Source: Corydoras sp. C115
Lineage: Eukaryota; Chordata; Actinopteri; Siluriformes; Callichthyidae
DNA: 64,000 bases
Reading direction: 5' to 3'
NCBI GenBank assembly: GCA_019802505.1
Contig: JAFMOC010000378.1
Span: forward strand, 609,501-673,500
Shown here: piece by piece, positions 35,108 to 47,022 of the stretch
Layout: each line of letters opens with the position of its first letter
Position numbering within the stretch: position 1 is the first letter of the stretch
The notes under the pieces: model-generated
Database searches by the model: none
What the model was told of the DNA's origin: nothing
The model's input: only the letters and a program-made list of their open reading frames with translations
Made by a program: the position numbers and the translations under genes

Positions 35108-35583
35108 ATTCATCCATCCATACATCATCTTCTGCTTTATCCTCTATTAGGATAATGGGGGGGGGGGGTGTTCCCCATGGCCATCCAGGGGAGAACGTTT
35201 CGGGCGCTGGGCAGATACACCCAGGATATATATATATATATATATCCAGCCCAAAAACATGGATGAAGTCAATTGAGTTCTCCAAATTGCCCCATATAGA
35301 GTGTGTTTGTGTCTTCGGGTGCTGGACAGATACACCCAGGACAGGGGGCAATCTATCGCTGGACACACACTCACTCACACAGACACACTCTATATGGGGC
35401 AATTTGGAGAACTCAATTGACTCGATCCATGTTTTTGGACTGTGGGAGGAAACCGGAGAACCCGGAGGAAACCCACATGGACACGGGGAGAACATGGAAT
35501 CTCCACCCAGATGGGGATTCGAACCGGGAATCCCTAGCGCTGAGAGGAGAACATGCTAAACCACTAAGCCACTGTGCCACCCT
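35108..35583 (-). repeat. SINE, antisense, internally rearranged
   Basis: An antisense SINE interrupted at 35225-35330 by TA repeat and an inverted SINE piece. The outer parts remain colinear. Confidence 0.8.
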
Positions 35584-35860
35584 TACATTATAATAAATGG
35601 TTAAATGATATGAAAATGCATTTGAATGATTAAGAATAATAAAAACAAACTTTTAAGCATATGACTTCAAATCTCTAATATATCAGACAAATGAGTCTCC
35701 ATTATACATTACAACCTTCCAATGGTAAAGGTAAATTGAAAAAAAACTATGTGAATAACAGGAGACTTTTAATTACTTCACTTGGTATAAGCGAATAACC
35801 CAATATGTTCACTTTGCAATCAAAGAAAGACTCATCCAGTTTCTGTTGGTAATTACAGGC

Positions 35861-35866
35861 TTTATT
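35861..35866 (-). terminator. Putative poly(A) signal of gene D
   Basis: AATAAA on the minus strand about 22 bases beyond the gene D stop, the only candidate nearby. Confidence 0.45.
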
Positions 35867-35887
35867 TCATAACGAACTGATCGGTGA

Positions 35888-36888
35888 TTAAACTGTATTT
35901 TTCACTGAAGCATCGTTCACACTGTTATCGGTGCAGGAATACGGTTCCCCTCCTGTCTGAATGTTCTGCGGTTGTTTTAGACGACTCTGCTGAGCAAAAC
36001 CCTTCCAACAGCGCGAGCAGAAGTAGGATTTCTGTCCCGTTTGAATGTGTTGGTGTCGTTTTAAATAACTCTGCTGAATGAAACTCTTCCCGCACTGAGA
36101 GCAGGAGTAGGGTTTCTCTCCGGTGTGGATGCGCTGATGGTTTATCAGAGTGCTCTGCTCGGTGAAACTCTTCCCGCAGTGCGAGCAGAAGTAGGGTTTC
36201 TCCCCCGTGTGGATGTGCTGGTGCTTTTTCAGAGTACCCTTCTGAGTAAAACTCTTCCCACACTGTGTGCATAAATACGGCTTGTCTTCCGTGTGGGTGT
36301 GCTGGTGGCTTTTCAGATACCTCTGCTTGGTGAAGCTCTTGCCGCACTGTGAGCAGGAGTAGGGTTTCTCTCCCGTGTGAATGCGCTGGTGGTTTTTTAA
36401 GTCACTTTTCCGGGTGAAGCTCTTCCCGCACTGCGAGCAGTAGTATGGTTTCTCTCCGGTGTGAATGTTCTGGTGGTTTTTGAGATTGCTCTGCTGAGTG
36501 AAGCTCTTCCCGCACTGCGAGCACGAGTACGGCTTCTCTCCGGTGTGGATGCGCTGGTGTTGTTTCAGATTCCGCTGATATGTAAACCTTTTCCCGCACT
36601 GCGAGCAGGAATGCGGTTTCTCGCCCGTGTGGCAGCGCTGGTGTTGTTTGAGGTTACGCGGATATGTGAACCTTTTCCCGCACTGCGAGCAGGAATACGA
36701 TTGGTCGGTGTGAATGCGCTGGTGGTATGTAAGACTTGTTTGATTTGTGAAGCTTTTCTCGCACAGCGCACAAAAGAACTTTTTTCCTTTGACGTTAATA
36801 CACCGATGAAGCCTCGTTTTCGTGAATTTCTTCTTGGTCGAGTCTTTGTGAGAATGTTTTTGCAAGGAGGTCACGAAGGGTTCAGCAT
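35888..36888 (-). CDS. C2H2 zinc-finger protein, last exon (gene D)
   Basis: On the minus strand the exon follows TTTTTTAAACAG and opens with two codon bases, so it joins the 37638-37716 exon directly; the complete model is 355 residues. The leader D-A-E-P-F-V-T-S-L-Q-K-H is related to gene C. Ten finger modules follow. The ninth ends H-Q-H-I-Q and the tenth Q-P-Q-N-I-Q, so both have lost zinc-binding histidines and probably do not fold fully. Linkers are regular T-G-E-K-P. Probable DNA-binding regulator. Confidence 0.86.
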
Positions 36889-37033
36889 CTGTTTAAAAAA
36901 ACTATTTGGTTTATATTACAACATTATTAACACTCATTTTATTTGTTAATTTAAACATATAAACGACACAGGAGGGCGGCACAGTGGCGTAGTGGTTAGT
37001 GTTAAGGTGAATTCTTATGTCATGTCATTTTTA

Positions 37034-37335
37034 CGGGCGGCACGGTGGCTTAGTGGTTTAGCATGTTCTCCTCTCAGCGCTAGGGTCTCCCGGTTCAAGT
37101 TTACATGCTCTGGTTTCCTCCCACAGTCCAAAAACATGAATCAAGTCAATGGAGTTCTCCAAAATTGCTCCATATAGAGTGTGTGAGTGAGCGTGTGCCC
37201 AGTGATAGATCGCCCCCCTGTCCTGGGTGTATCTGCCCAGCGCCCGAAACGTTCTCCCCTGGATGGGCATGGGGAAACCCCCCCCCCACGACCCTAATAG
37301 AGGATAAAGCGGAAGATAATGAATGGATGGATTTT
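37034..37335 (+). repeat. SINE, core shortened
   Basis: Sense copy within the gene D intron. Confidence 0.85.
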
Positions 37336-37365
37336 GCCAGGCAGTTTGTACATTGTTGTAAATAA

Positions 37366-37578
37366 TGCCCATCCAGGGGAGAACGTTTCAGGCGCTGGGC
37401 AGATACACCCAGGACAGGGGGGCAATCTATCACTGGGCACACACTCACTCACACAAACACACTCTATATGGGGCAATTTGGAGAACTCAATTGACTTGAT
37501 CCATGTTTGGGATTTGAACCGGGAATCCCTAGCACTGAGAGGAGAACATGCTAAACAACTAAGCCACCGTGCCGCCCT
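37366..37578 (-). repeat. SINE, antisense, two internal gaps
   Basis: Lacks the 3' tail and most of the core. Confidence 0.82.
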
Positions 37579-37637
37579 AAATATATATTTAAAATAATTA
37601 AATTGTTTAAAGTTAGTAATGTGGGTAATGATCTCAC

Positions 37638-37716
37638 CTGGACAGGTAACAGGTGGAGGGTCTTTCTCCTCTTTTATTGGAATGAGTGCTGGGATAGGCT
37701 CCATCACCTCCACCAC
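37638..37716 (-). CDS. Gene D first coding exon, N-terminal peptide
   Basis: A 79-nt exon between acceptor GAACAAG and donor CCAG|GTGAGA. ATG at 37704 gives 22 residues M-E-P-I-P-A-L-I-P-I-K-E-E-K and then P-V-T-C-P, ending one base into a codon. I-K-E-E fits the SUMO consensus (hydrophobic-K-x-E). Splicing straight to 36888 keeps frame; no optional exon is seen between them. Confidence 0.6.
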
Positions 37717-37959
37717 CTTGTTCAGGAGAACAGACTAAATCAATTCAATGTTGTGAGAGAGAATGCTGAACACGTCATTTTATACTTTATTATTTGGGAT
37801 TACACTGCATTCACATACATCTGTCACGAGATTAGGATTAGAAACAATGACGTCATCCAGAACAAAGTCCTAAAGAAATGCACCTTCTATCAGTTTTAAT
37901 TCCATCCTGATGATCCACACAGAGAAGAAACCTTTAATTAGTTTAATTAAGACTCTCAC

Positions 37960-38132
37960 CTTCAGTAATGAACGCGCTTTGATCTGATGATTAGAATGAT
38001 GACGTCACATTTTTTATTTTATTACATATCTCGGAACTCTAAACACACAAGACTCGGCTGCTCCTGTTTGCTTTTCTTCTTTTCTTTGTTATTGGTGGCC
38101 GGGCTTCCAATTTAGTGCCATACCGCCACCTA
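37960..38132 (-). promoter_or_regulatory. Gene D promoter block and 5'-UTR exon
   Basis: Minus strand TAGGTGGCGGTATGGCAC at 38132-38115, then a leader ending at donor CTGAAG|GTGAGAGTC (37960/37959). The leader includes TGACGTCATCATTC, also found in the gene F leader. Confidence 0.55.
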
Positions 38133-38392
38133 ATGTTTGGAAGACGCGTGTCACTACTTGTTATTAAGTTGGTTTCTCAAACCGTAGACTCTGAGGAGAA
38201 GATAAGCTCTAATATAAGAGACTGAAATAAGGTTTACAGGTAGAGTGACCAGATTCCATTCACCAGACTGTGTTAGTGTGAGACACCAATGCATCAAGGT
38301 AGTCTAAAATAACTTTAAAAAAAGGAAACTCTAATCTGCCCCTTTAGCACATAACAGACTGCAAAAAAAATGGTATATACAAAATATATATA

Positions 38393-39985
38393 CAGTGGAG
38401 GAAATAAGTATTTGATCCCCCACTGACTTTAAAAATTTTAACACAAAAAAACAAATGAAACGTCTCATAATTTTATGCCAGCTTTATTTTAACAGTGCCA
38501 CACAGAATATTAAAAGAAAAATGGAGAAAATTACATGAAATGAGAAATAAAAAATAATTTGCATTTCATTGAGGGAAATAAGTATTTGATCCCCTAGTAA
38601 AACATCATTTAATACTTGGTGGCAAAACCCTTGTTGGCAAGCACAGCAGTCAGACGTTTCTTATAGTTTTTTATAAGGTTTGCACACTTCAGGAGTCATT
38701 TTGGCCCACTCCTCTCTGCAAATCACCTCCAAATCCTTAAGGTTTATAAGCATGCATTTGGAAACGTGAAACTTCAGCTCTCTCCATAGATTTTCGATGG
38801 GACTGAGGTCAGGAGACTGGCTAGGCCATTCCATGACCTTGATATGCTTCTTATGGAGCCAGTCCTTTGTTTCCTTGGCTGTATGTTTTGGGTCGTTGTC
38901 GTGCTGAAAGACCCATCAACGACCCATTTTCAGTGCCCTGGCAGAGGCAAGGAGGTTGTCACCCAGGATTTTGCGATACATGGTCCCGTTCATCTTCCCG
39001 TCAATGCGGTGAAGTTGGCCTGTGCCCTTAGAAGAAAAACACCCCCAAAACATAATACTTCCACCACCATGCTTGACAGTGGGGATGGTACTCTTAGGGT
39101 CATATTCTGTATTTTTCTTCCTCCAAACACGTCAAGTTGAGTTAAGGCCAAAGAGCTCAATTTTGGTCTCATCTGACCACAGCACCTTCTCCCAGTCTCT
39201 CTCCGAGTCATTAATATGTTCATTGGCAAACTTGAGGCGGGTCTGGACGTGAGCCTCCTTGAGCAGAGGAACCTGTCGTGCACTGCATGATTTTAAACCA
39301 TTACGTCTCAGTGTATTACCAATGGTTTTTTTGGAGACTGTGGTCCCAGCCGCCTTGAGATCATTACTCAGCTCCTCCCGTGTAGTTCTTGGCTGATTTT
39401 TAACCTTTCCCATGATCAATGAGACTCCACGAGGTGATATCTTGCATGGAGCTCCAGGCCTGGGTCGATTGACAGTAATGTTGTACTTCTTTCACTTCCA
39501 AATAATTGCACCAACAGTTATCACCTTCTCATCCAGCTTTTTACTTATGACTTTGTAGTCCATTCCAGCCTTGTGTAGGTCAACAATTTTGTCCCTGACA
39601 TCTTTAGATGGCTCTTTACTCTTGCCCTTCGTGGAGATGTTGGAGTGTCACTGAGACTGTTGCCAGGTGGACTTTTATACAGGTGATAATTTGGGACAGG
39701 TGTCTCTCATTCAGGTAATGACTTCACTGTGATTAGGGTGTGTCAGTGGTCTGTGGGAGCCAACATTAGTCATGGTTTTACTAGGGGATCAAATAATTAT
39801 TTCCCTCAATAAAGTGCAAATTATTTTAAATTTCTCATTTCATGTCATTTTCTCCATTTTTCTTTTGATATTCTATGTGGCACTGTTAAAATAAAACTGG
39901 CATAAAATTATGAGACGTTTCATTTGTTTTTTTGTATTAAAACTTTTAAAGTCAGTGGAGGATCAAATACTTATTTCCTCCACTG
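38393..39985 (-). mobile_element. Tc1/mariner transposon, decayed
   Basis: A 1593-bp element flanked by TA, with inverted ends CAGTGGAGGAAATAAGTA and inner repeats near 38572 and 39782 (IR/DR layout). This family differs from the one at 10445. The ends are well preserved, so it could still be mobilised in trans. Confidence 0.9.
38870..39645 (-). pseudogene. Tc1 transposase pseudogene
   Basis: Minus-strand similarity begins near 39640, but a stop interrupts the DNA-binding part (W-K-stop-K-K near 39492). An open piece at 39419-39132 keeps R-R-N-G-L-K and the catalytic [14 protein letters not shown] frameshift follows, and the rest of the catalytic domain is in other frames. Confidence 0.85.
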
Positions 39986-39997
39986 TATATATATATC

Positions 39998-40088
39998 TCC
40001 AGTCCAAAAACATGGATCAAGGTCAATTGATTTCTCCAAATTGCCCCATATAGAGTGTGTGTGAGTGAGTGGGTGCCCAGCGATGGAT

Positions 40089-40126
<38 letters not shown>

Positions 40127-40183
40127 CCCCCCGTGACCCTAATAGAGGATAAAGCGGAAGACAATGAATGAATGGATGGATAT
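39998..40183 (+). repeat. SINE 3' part with poly-C expansion
   Basis: From CAGTCCAAAAAC to the GAATGAATGG tail; the variable C tract has grown to about 40 bases at 40089-40131. Confidence 0.83.
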
Positions 40184-40289
40184 AATTGCTAAATATCTTT
40201 TTTTTCTTTTCTTTTTTTTTTCCTTTTTTCTAACGTAACTCACTGCTGAGAATGTGAATTTCCGCATTGTGGAACAAATAATGGTTTAT

Positions 40290-40582
40290 CTTTCATTCAT
40301 TCATTCATTCATTCATTATCTTCCGCTTTTACACCCAGGACAGGGCGCCAATCCATCGCTGGGCACACACTCACTCACACAGACACACTCTATATGGGGC
40401 AATTTGGAGAACTCAATTGACTTGATCCATGTTTTTGGACTGTGAGAGGAAACCGGAGAACCCGGAGGAAACCCATGCGGACACGGGGAGAACATGGAAA
40501 CTCCACCCAGATGGGGATTCGAACCAGGAATCCCTAGCGCTGAGAGGAGAACATGCTAAACCACTAAGCCACCGTGCCGCCA
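40290..40582 (-). repeat. SINE, antisense, tail-side deletion
   Basis: The CATTCATTC tail joins directly to ACACCCAGGACAGGG. Confidence 0.85.
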
Positions 40583-40732
40583 GAGTGGAATCGTCAGAGG
40601 ATTTTAATCTTATTGAAGAAAGATAACCGAAATTATTTAACAGACAATTAATTTAGGTTTGCTGTTTTAATTACAGGAACAGGAGTGAATTTTATTGCTT
40701 TTTCACTGGATAAAATAAGATAAACCATAACG

Positions 40733-41053
40733 GCAGCACGGTGGCTTAGTGGTTTAGCATGTTCTCCTCTCAGCACTAGGGATTCCCAGTTCGAATCCCC
40801 ATCTGGGTGGAGTTTCCATGTTCTCCCCGTGTCCGCATGGGTTTCCTCCGGGTTCTCCGGTTTCCTTCCACAGTCCGAAAACATGGATCAAGTCAATTGA
40901 GTTCTCCAAATTGCCCCATGTTAAGTGTGTGTGTGGGTGTGTGTGAGTGAGTGTGTGCCCAGTGATAGACTGATAGATTGCCCCCCCTGTCCTGGGTGTA
41001 TCTGCCCAGCGCCCGAAACGTTCTCCCCTAGATGGGCATGAGGAACCCCCCCC

Positions 41054-41096
<43 letters not shown>

Positions 41097-41132
41097 CCCT
41101 AATAGAGGATAAAGCGGAAAATAATGGATGGA
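40733..41132 (+). repeat. SINE with CA expansion
   Basis: Full-length copy. The C tract carries a (CA)n run at 41056-41094, giving a 400-bp element. Confidence 0.87.
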
Positions 41133-41181
41133 TTCCGCTCTGAACTCTGTAACGTTTGGTTGTAGCTCGACTTGTGAACAG

Positions 41182-41347
41182 ATGGTGGCGCTGCTGCGCT
41201 GATGTCGAAGTTCCACTGCCGTTAAACGAGACGAAGAAGACATAGCCACGGAAACGCGTCGTGTGTTTGGAGATCGGCAAAGATCAAAGAGAAATAAGGT
41301 AGTTGGATTTCGTTTATTTATCGGATAAAGTGCCGTTTTAACTGAAG
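41182..41347 (+). promoter_or_regulatory. Putative gene G promoter and 5' exon
   Basis: ATGGTGGCGCTGCTGCGC is a diverged form of the ZNF promoter block. The leader ends at donor AACTGAAG|GTGAGCTG (41347/41348). Confidence 0.4.
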
Positions 41348-41457
41348 GTGAGCTGCTTTATGACATTTATGGAAGTTTGAGAGTTTGTGTAAATAAAAGT
41401 GGATTTGTTTATCGTCGTGTTCTTTGTAAAGACTTTAAAAGTTTGAACTAAAATCAG

Positions 41458-41557
41458 AATAATGAAGTGTGACGTTAAATGCACAGAAGTTTCTCTCATT
41501 GTTCTGAAGTTAAACGAATTTACAATGCCGTGATAACTGCCTTATTTATCTAATAAA
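41458..41557 (+). repeat. 100-bp direct repeat, copy 1
   Basis: Starts GAATAATGAAGTGTGACG. It recurs at 42002-42101 with about one mismatch, on the other side of a truncated Tc1 end. Confidence 0.9.
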
Positions 41558-41590
41558 TATGTGTATAATATATATATATACACACACACA

Positions 41591-41998
41591 CAGTGGAGGA
41601 AATAAGTATTTGATCCCCCACTGACTTTAAAAGTTTTAATACAAAAAAACAAATGAAACGTCTCATAATTTTATGCCAGCTTTATTTTAACAGTGCCACA
41701 CAGAATATTAAAAGAAAAATGGAGAAAATTACATGAAATGAGAAATAAAAAATAATTTGCATTTCATTGAGGGAAATAAGTATTTGATCCCCTAGTAAAA
41801 CATCATTTAATACTTGGTGGCAAAACCCCTGTCGGCAAGCACAGCAGTCAGACGTTTCTTATAGTTTTTTATAAGGTTTGCACACACTTCAGGAGTCATT
41901 TTGGCCCACTCCTCTCTGCAAATCACCTCCAAATTCTTAAGGTTTATAAGCATGCATTTGGAAACGTGAAACTTCAGCTCTCTCCATAGATTTTCTCC
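41591..41998. mobile_element. Truncated Tc1 end
   Basis: About 400 bases nearly identical to the left end of the 38393 element, starting CAGTGGAGGAAATAAGTA and stopping at CTCTCCATAGATTTTC. The other end is absent. Confidence 0.88.
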
Positions 41999-42001
41999 AT
42001 A

Positions 42002-42101
42002 GAATAATGAAGTGTGACGTTAAATGCACAGAAGTTTCTCTCATTGTTCTGAAGTTAAACAAATTTACAATGCCGTGATAACTGCCTTATTTATCTAATA
42101 A
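42002..42101 (+). repeat. 100-bp direct repeat, copy 2
   Basis: Follows the broken Tc1 edge directly. Confidence 0.9.
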
Positions 42102-42130
42102 TCAGGTATTTATTTATTATCCTGAACGAG

Positions 42131-42170
42131 GTCGTGTGGTGATGAAGACTATACCGTCCATCCCATAAAC
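42131..42170 (+). pseudogene. Relic of the ZNF N-terminal exon (gene G)
   Basis: After GAACGAG come G-T-C-G-T-G-like codons, then an ATG reading M-K-T-I-P-S-I-P and a stop. It aligns with M-E-P-I-P-A-L-I but has substitutions and a nonsense codon, and no donor at the expected place. Confidence 0.5.
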
Positions 42171-42309
42171 AAACACAATGACAGCAATAAGGCACATGGA
42201 CGAAACAACTGAAAACCCATCTTTTTAACAAATACCTGGTGTAAATAAAATAAAATGCAGTATAGAATAATGACCTGGTTTGAAAATTCTACAGTGTAAA
42301 TGGTCAACT

Positions 42310-42662
42310 ATTCATTCATTCATTCATTATCTCCCGCTTTATCCTCTATTAGGGTCGCAGTGGGGTTCACCATGCCCATCCAGGGGAGAACGTTTCGGGC
42401 ACTGGGCAGATTCACCCAGGACAGGGTGCCAATCCATCGCTGGACACACACTCACTCACACAGACACACTCTATATGGGGCAATTTGGAGAATTCAATTG
42501 CTTGATCCATGTTTTTGGACTGTGGGAGGAAACAGGAGAACCTGAAGGAAACCCACGCAGACACGGGGAGAACAGGGAAATTCCACCAAGATGGGGATTT
42601 GAACCGGGAATCCCTAGTGCTGAGAGGAGAACATGCTAAACCACTAATCCACTGTGCCGCCC
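42310..42662 (-). repeat. SINE, antisense, full length
   Basis: Followed by CCTTACATTATAATAAATGG, as is the SINE at 35108-35583. Confidence 0.88.
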
Positions 42663-42725
42663 TTACATTATAATAAATGGTTAATTGAGAAATTATATGA
42701 AAATGTGTTTGTTTGTACTCAATAC

Positions 42726-43073
42726 CCATCCATTCATTATCTTCCGCTTTATCCTATATTAGGGTCGCGGTGGGGTTCACCATGCCCATCCAGGGGAGAA
42801 CGTTTCAGGCGCAGGGCAGATACACCCAGGACAGGGGGCAAACTATCACTGGGCACACACGCACACGCACACAGAAACACTCTATATGGGGCAATTTGGA
42901 GAATTCAATTGACTTGATCCATGTTTATGGACTGGTGGAGGAAACCGGAGAACCCGGAGGAAACCCACGCGGACACGGGGAGAACATGGAAACTCCACCC
43001 AGATGGGGATTCGAACCGGGAATCTCTAGCACTGAGAGGAGAACATGCTAAACCACTAAGCCACCATGCCGCC
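42726..43073 (-). repeat. SINE, antisense, full length
   Basis: Intact copy shortly before the gene G finger exon. Confidence 0.88.
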
Positions 43074-43157
43074 CCTATTTGAATATTATATTTAGAATAA
43101 AATATAAGGTGTGTGTAATGAATATATTTTATTTTGTCTTTTTTTTTGTCTTAACAG

Positions 43158-44316
43158 GATCAACATTGTTTTCCTGCCACTGGAAGACATTTAACGGACA
43201 TCTAGCAAGTCCGTGGAACCTGATTTGTCTCTCGTGTTCGTCGTGAAGACAGACTGTCGATAACGTAAACGGATTAACACAAAGTAACAGACATCGTCCT
43301 CCCAATGGGAACTCATTTTACTAAGCAATCATGAGCACGTCCACACAGAAGAAAAAACACATTGTAATTTAAAGACGTTTTCTAACCCTCATCTTTCTCA
43401 TTTCGAACCCCTGCTCAGAGTTTGTAAAATGCATCATCATGGTTCTGCGACACAAAAAACCTATTCTTGCTCACAGTGTGGAAAAGGTTTTAATCACCAT
43501 CGGACTTTTAAACGGCACCAAAACATTCACACGGGACAAAAGCCGTATACCTGCTCGCAATGCGGAGGGACCTTCGATCAGTTCTTTAACTTTAAAATAC
43601 ACCAGCGCATTCACACGGGCGACAAACAGTACTCCTGCTCGGAGTGCGGAAAGAGTTTTACCCAGCAGAGCAATTTTAAACGGCACCAATACGTTCACAC
43701 CGGAGAGAAGCCGTACGCCTGCTCACAGTGCGGGAAAAGCTTCACGCAACTCAGTAACTTTAACCGGCACCAGCACCTTCACACCGGAGAGAAACCCTAC
43801 TATTGCTCGCTGTGCGGGAAATGCTTTACCCAACATAGCCATCTTACCGAACACCAGCGCACTCACGTCGGAATAAAACCGTATTTTTGCGCCGAGTGTG
43901 GGAAAGGCTTCGTGAAACACGGCAATCTGAAAAAACACCAGCGCGTCCACACGGGCGAGAGACCGTACTCCTGCTCACAGTGCGGGAAAGGCTTTTCTCA
44001 ACAGAGTCACCTCACGCGACACCAGCGCGTTCACACGGGAGAAAAACAGTTTGCATGTTCGCATTGCGGAAAGAATTTTACCCAACAGAGCCATCTTACC
44101 CGACACCGGCACATTCACACGGGGGGGCAACTGTTTTCCTGCGCACAGTGTGGGAAGAGTTTTACTCAGCAGAGCAATCTCACACGGCACCAGCACATCC
44201 ACGCAGGGGCCAAACCGTATCTCTGCTCGCAGTGTGGGAAGAGTTTTACTCAACTGAATCCTCGGAAGCAACATCAGTGCCTTCACACAGCAGATGGAAG
44301 TTGTTCCAGCCCATAA
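43158..44316 (+). CDS. C2H2 zinc-finger protein, last exon (gene G), damaged 5' part
   Basis: Acceptor TTTTTTTGTCTTAACAG ends at 43157. The first 270 bases have stops in every frame tried. 43310-43428 looks like a decayed finger region (F-T-K-Q-S then stop; in another frame H-E-H-V-H-T-E-E-K). From ATG 43429 an open frame of 295 residues holds ten C2H2 fingers; the last has a changed helix (L-N-P-R-K-Q-H). It may be translated from 43429 without the family N-terminus, or be a pseudogene. Confidence 0.7.
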
Positions 44317-44523
44317 TAACCAGGTTTTTATTTGGATGTTTTGCAAACATTAATGTGTGAATAGAGTTTTTTAGCAGAAAAAATTTTTGGTTTCCATCAA
44401 CCAAAAACATAAGAAGTCATTGGTCACCATAACGATGTCCACATTACTTGCAGATGCTTTGAGTAACTCTGGGCATGTTGTTTCCAAAAACTGGTAACTG
44501 TTCTGTGTGGGGTACCAGGTGGC

Positions 44524-44707
44524 GTTTCCATGTTCTCCCCATGTTGCCCCATATAATTGCCCCATATAGAGTGTGTTTAAGTGAGTGTGTGCCCAGCGAC
44601 GGATTGGCGCCCTGTCCTGGGTCTGTCTGCCCAGCGCCTGAGACGTTCTCCCCTGGATGGGCACCGCGACCCTAGTGGGGGATAAAGCGGGAGATAATGA
44701 ATGAATG
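44524..44707 (+). repeat. SINE, middle deleted
   Basis: Small core piece joined to the 3' third with a GAATGAATG tail. Confidence 0.75.
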
Positions 44708-44720
44708 AATTATAACAGTT

Positions 44721-45051
44721 CGGCGGCACGGTGGCTTAGTGGTTGGCACGTTCGCCTCTCAGTGCTAGGGATTCCCAGTTCGAATCTCAATCTGGGTGGT
44801 GTTTCCATGTTCTCCCCGTGTCCGCATGGGTTTCCTCCGGGTTCTCCGGTTTCCTTCCACAGTCCAAAAACATGGATCAAGTCAATTGAGTTCTCCAAAT
44901 TACCCCTTATAGAGTGTGTTTGTGTGAGTGAGTGTGTGTCCAGCGATCAATTGGCGTTCTGTCCTGGGTCTATCTGCCCAGTGCCCAAGATGTCCCCATT
45001 TCTCCCCCACGACCCTAATAGAGGATAAAGGCGGAAGATAATGAATGAATG
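44721..45051 (+). repeat. SINE, full length
   Basis: Perfect 13-bp target duplication AATTATAACAGTT at 44708-44720 and 45052-45064. Confidence 0.92.
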
Positions 45052-45157
45052 AATTATAACAGTTTACTACAGTTGGAGCAGCTTTTCAGGACGTAGTGGG
45101 AAAAAAACCCAATAATGTCCTGTTTACTAAAATAACCAAAACAACTAAAAATTCACT

Positions 45158-45505
45158 ACATCCATCCATCATCTTCCTCTTTATCCTCTATTAGGGTCGC
45201 TGGGCGGTTCTCCATGCCCATCCAGGGGAGAACAATTCAGGTGCTGGGCAGATACACCCAGGACAGGGCGCCAATCTATAACTGGGCACACACTCACTCA
45301 CACAGACACACTCTATATGGGGCAATTTGGAAAACTCAATTGACTTGAACCATGTTTTTGGACTGTGGGAGGAAACCGGAGAACCCAGAGGAAACCCACA
45401 CGGACACGGGGAGAACATGGAAACTCCACCCAGATGGGGATTCGAAACAGGAATCCCTAGTGCTGAGAGGAGAACATGCTAAACCACTGATCCACCGTGC
45501 TGCCC
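45158..45505 (-). repeat. SINE, antisense, full length
   Basis: Complete from the CATCCATCC tail to the GTGCTGCCC head. Confidence 0.88.
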
Positions 45506-45539
45506 GGGAGTAACATGATTTTAAAAAACTGATCAAATA

Positions 45540-45804
45540 TCCATCCATCCATTATCTACCATTTTATCCTCTACTAGGGTCGCGGGGGGGTTCCCCATGC
45601 CCTTCCAGGGGAGAACGTTTCGGACGCTGGGCAGATACACCCAGGACAGGGGGCAATCTATCACTGGGCACACACTCACTCACTCACACAGACACACTCT
45701 ATATGGGGCAATTTGGAGAATTCAGTTGACTTGATCCATGTTTTTGGACTGTGGGAGGAAACCGGAGAACCCGGAGGAAACCCACACGGACACGGGGAGA
45801 ACAA
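45540..45804 (-). repeat. SINE, antisense, head missing
   Basis: Stops at CGGGGAGAACA, so the tRNA-like head is lost. Confidence 0.85.
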
Positions 45805-46670
45805 AATGTTCACTCATTTACAAAAATTTGTTATTTTGTCGTTTTATTTTAGTTACCTACATAATAATATATTCCCAGCATTCATCAAAAATTTATAAAA
45901 GTTTTTTTTCTCAACCAGCTGCTGTTAATTTATTAATCAATAAATCTGAGAACTGAGAGTCAATACTTTATAAATTATTTATTATACTTATTTCTTTATT
46001 AATATTAGTTTTTTTGTGTGAAATTGTTCAGTGAACACAGAGGTCAGTGATGTGTCCATTCATTTACTGACAAATAATTACTGTGAGTTTTATTTAAGGT
46101 GATTTAGTGAAGATCTACTTTAAAGAAGGTTCTGTACATTTGTTCATGAGTGTTCATCTATCGCAGGTGAAGTTTCATTGGGGTTTCTTTACGTTTTATT
46201 GAGTTTAGAAAAAAAAAAGTTTAAATAAACTAATCATTTGAGTTTTTAGTCTTAAACGGGTTCCTCTTTATTCTAGACTACGTTATGCTGGTTTTAATAG
46301 AACCAATAAAAATGTGATTTTTTTTTTTGCTGTTTGTAAACAATCAGTATGTATTTTATTTTATAATCGGAAGTCACACACTGATCATTGACGCTGATAC
46401 TTTTATGAAGTATTCAATAGACAACATTTTTGGAGTAAACTTTGTCTCTGAATTCTTTTTTTTTACTGAATGTAAATATGTCCCATCATGACTCAGCAGA
46501 TCTTTATGATGCTCCACTGATGTAGGCTGAAGATTGTAGATCAATTAAAAGCATATCATTCTGTTCTGAGTTCAGCTCTTATCATCTTGGAGAAGTTCCA
46601 GGCGTCAGTTATGTTCTCAAGTTTAGAAGAGAAGCACGATTTGATTCAATGGGCTTATTTTAGTTTTTAC
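45805..46670. other. Gene-free stretch
   Basis: AT-rich. 46095-46195 (AAGGTGATTTAGTGAAG and GTGAAGTTTCATTGGGG) resembles the reverse of 56535-56610 near gene H, suggesting a duplicated ZNF 3' flank. No frame of interest. Confidence 0.35.
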
Positions 46671-46674
46671 ACAT

Positions 46675-47022
46675 ATCCATCCATTATCTTCCACTTAATC
46701 CTCTACAGGGTCGGGGAGAGGAGGTTCTCCATACCCATCCAGGAGGGAACGTTTTGGGCGCTGGGCAGATAGACCCAGGACAGAGCGCCAATCTATCGCT
46801 GGGCACACACTCACTCACACAGACACACTCTATATGGGGCAATTTGGAGAATTCAATTGACCTTAATCCATGTTTTTAGACTGTCAGAGGAAACCGGAGA
46901 ACCTGGAGGAAACCCACATGGACACGGGGAGAACATGGAAACTCCACCCAGATGGGGATTCGAACCGGGAATCTCTAGAGCTGAGAGGAGAAAATGCTAA
47001 CCATTAAGCCACCGTGCCGCCC
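46675..47022 (-). repeat. SINE, antisense, full length
   Basis: The tail side is diverged (CCACTTAATCCTCTACAGGG). Confidence 0.87.
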
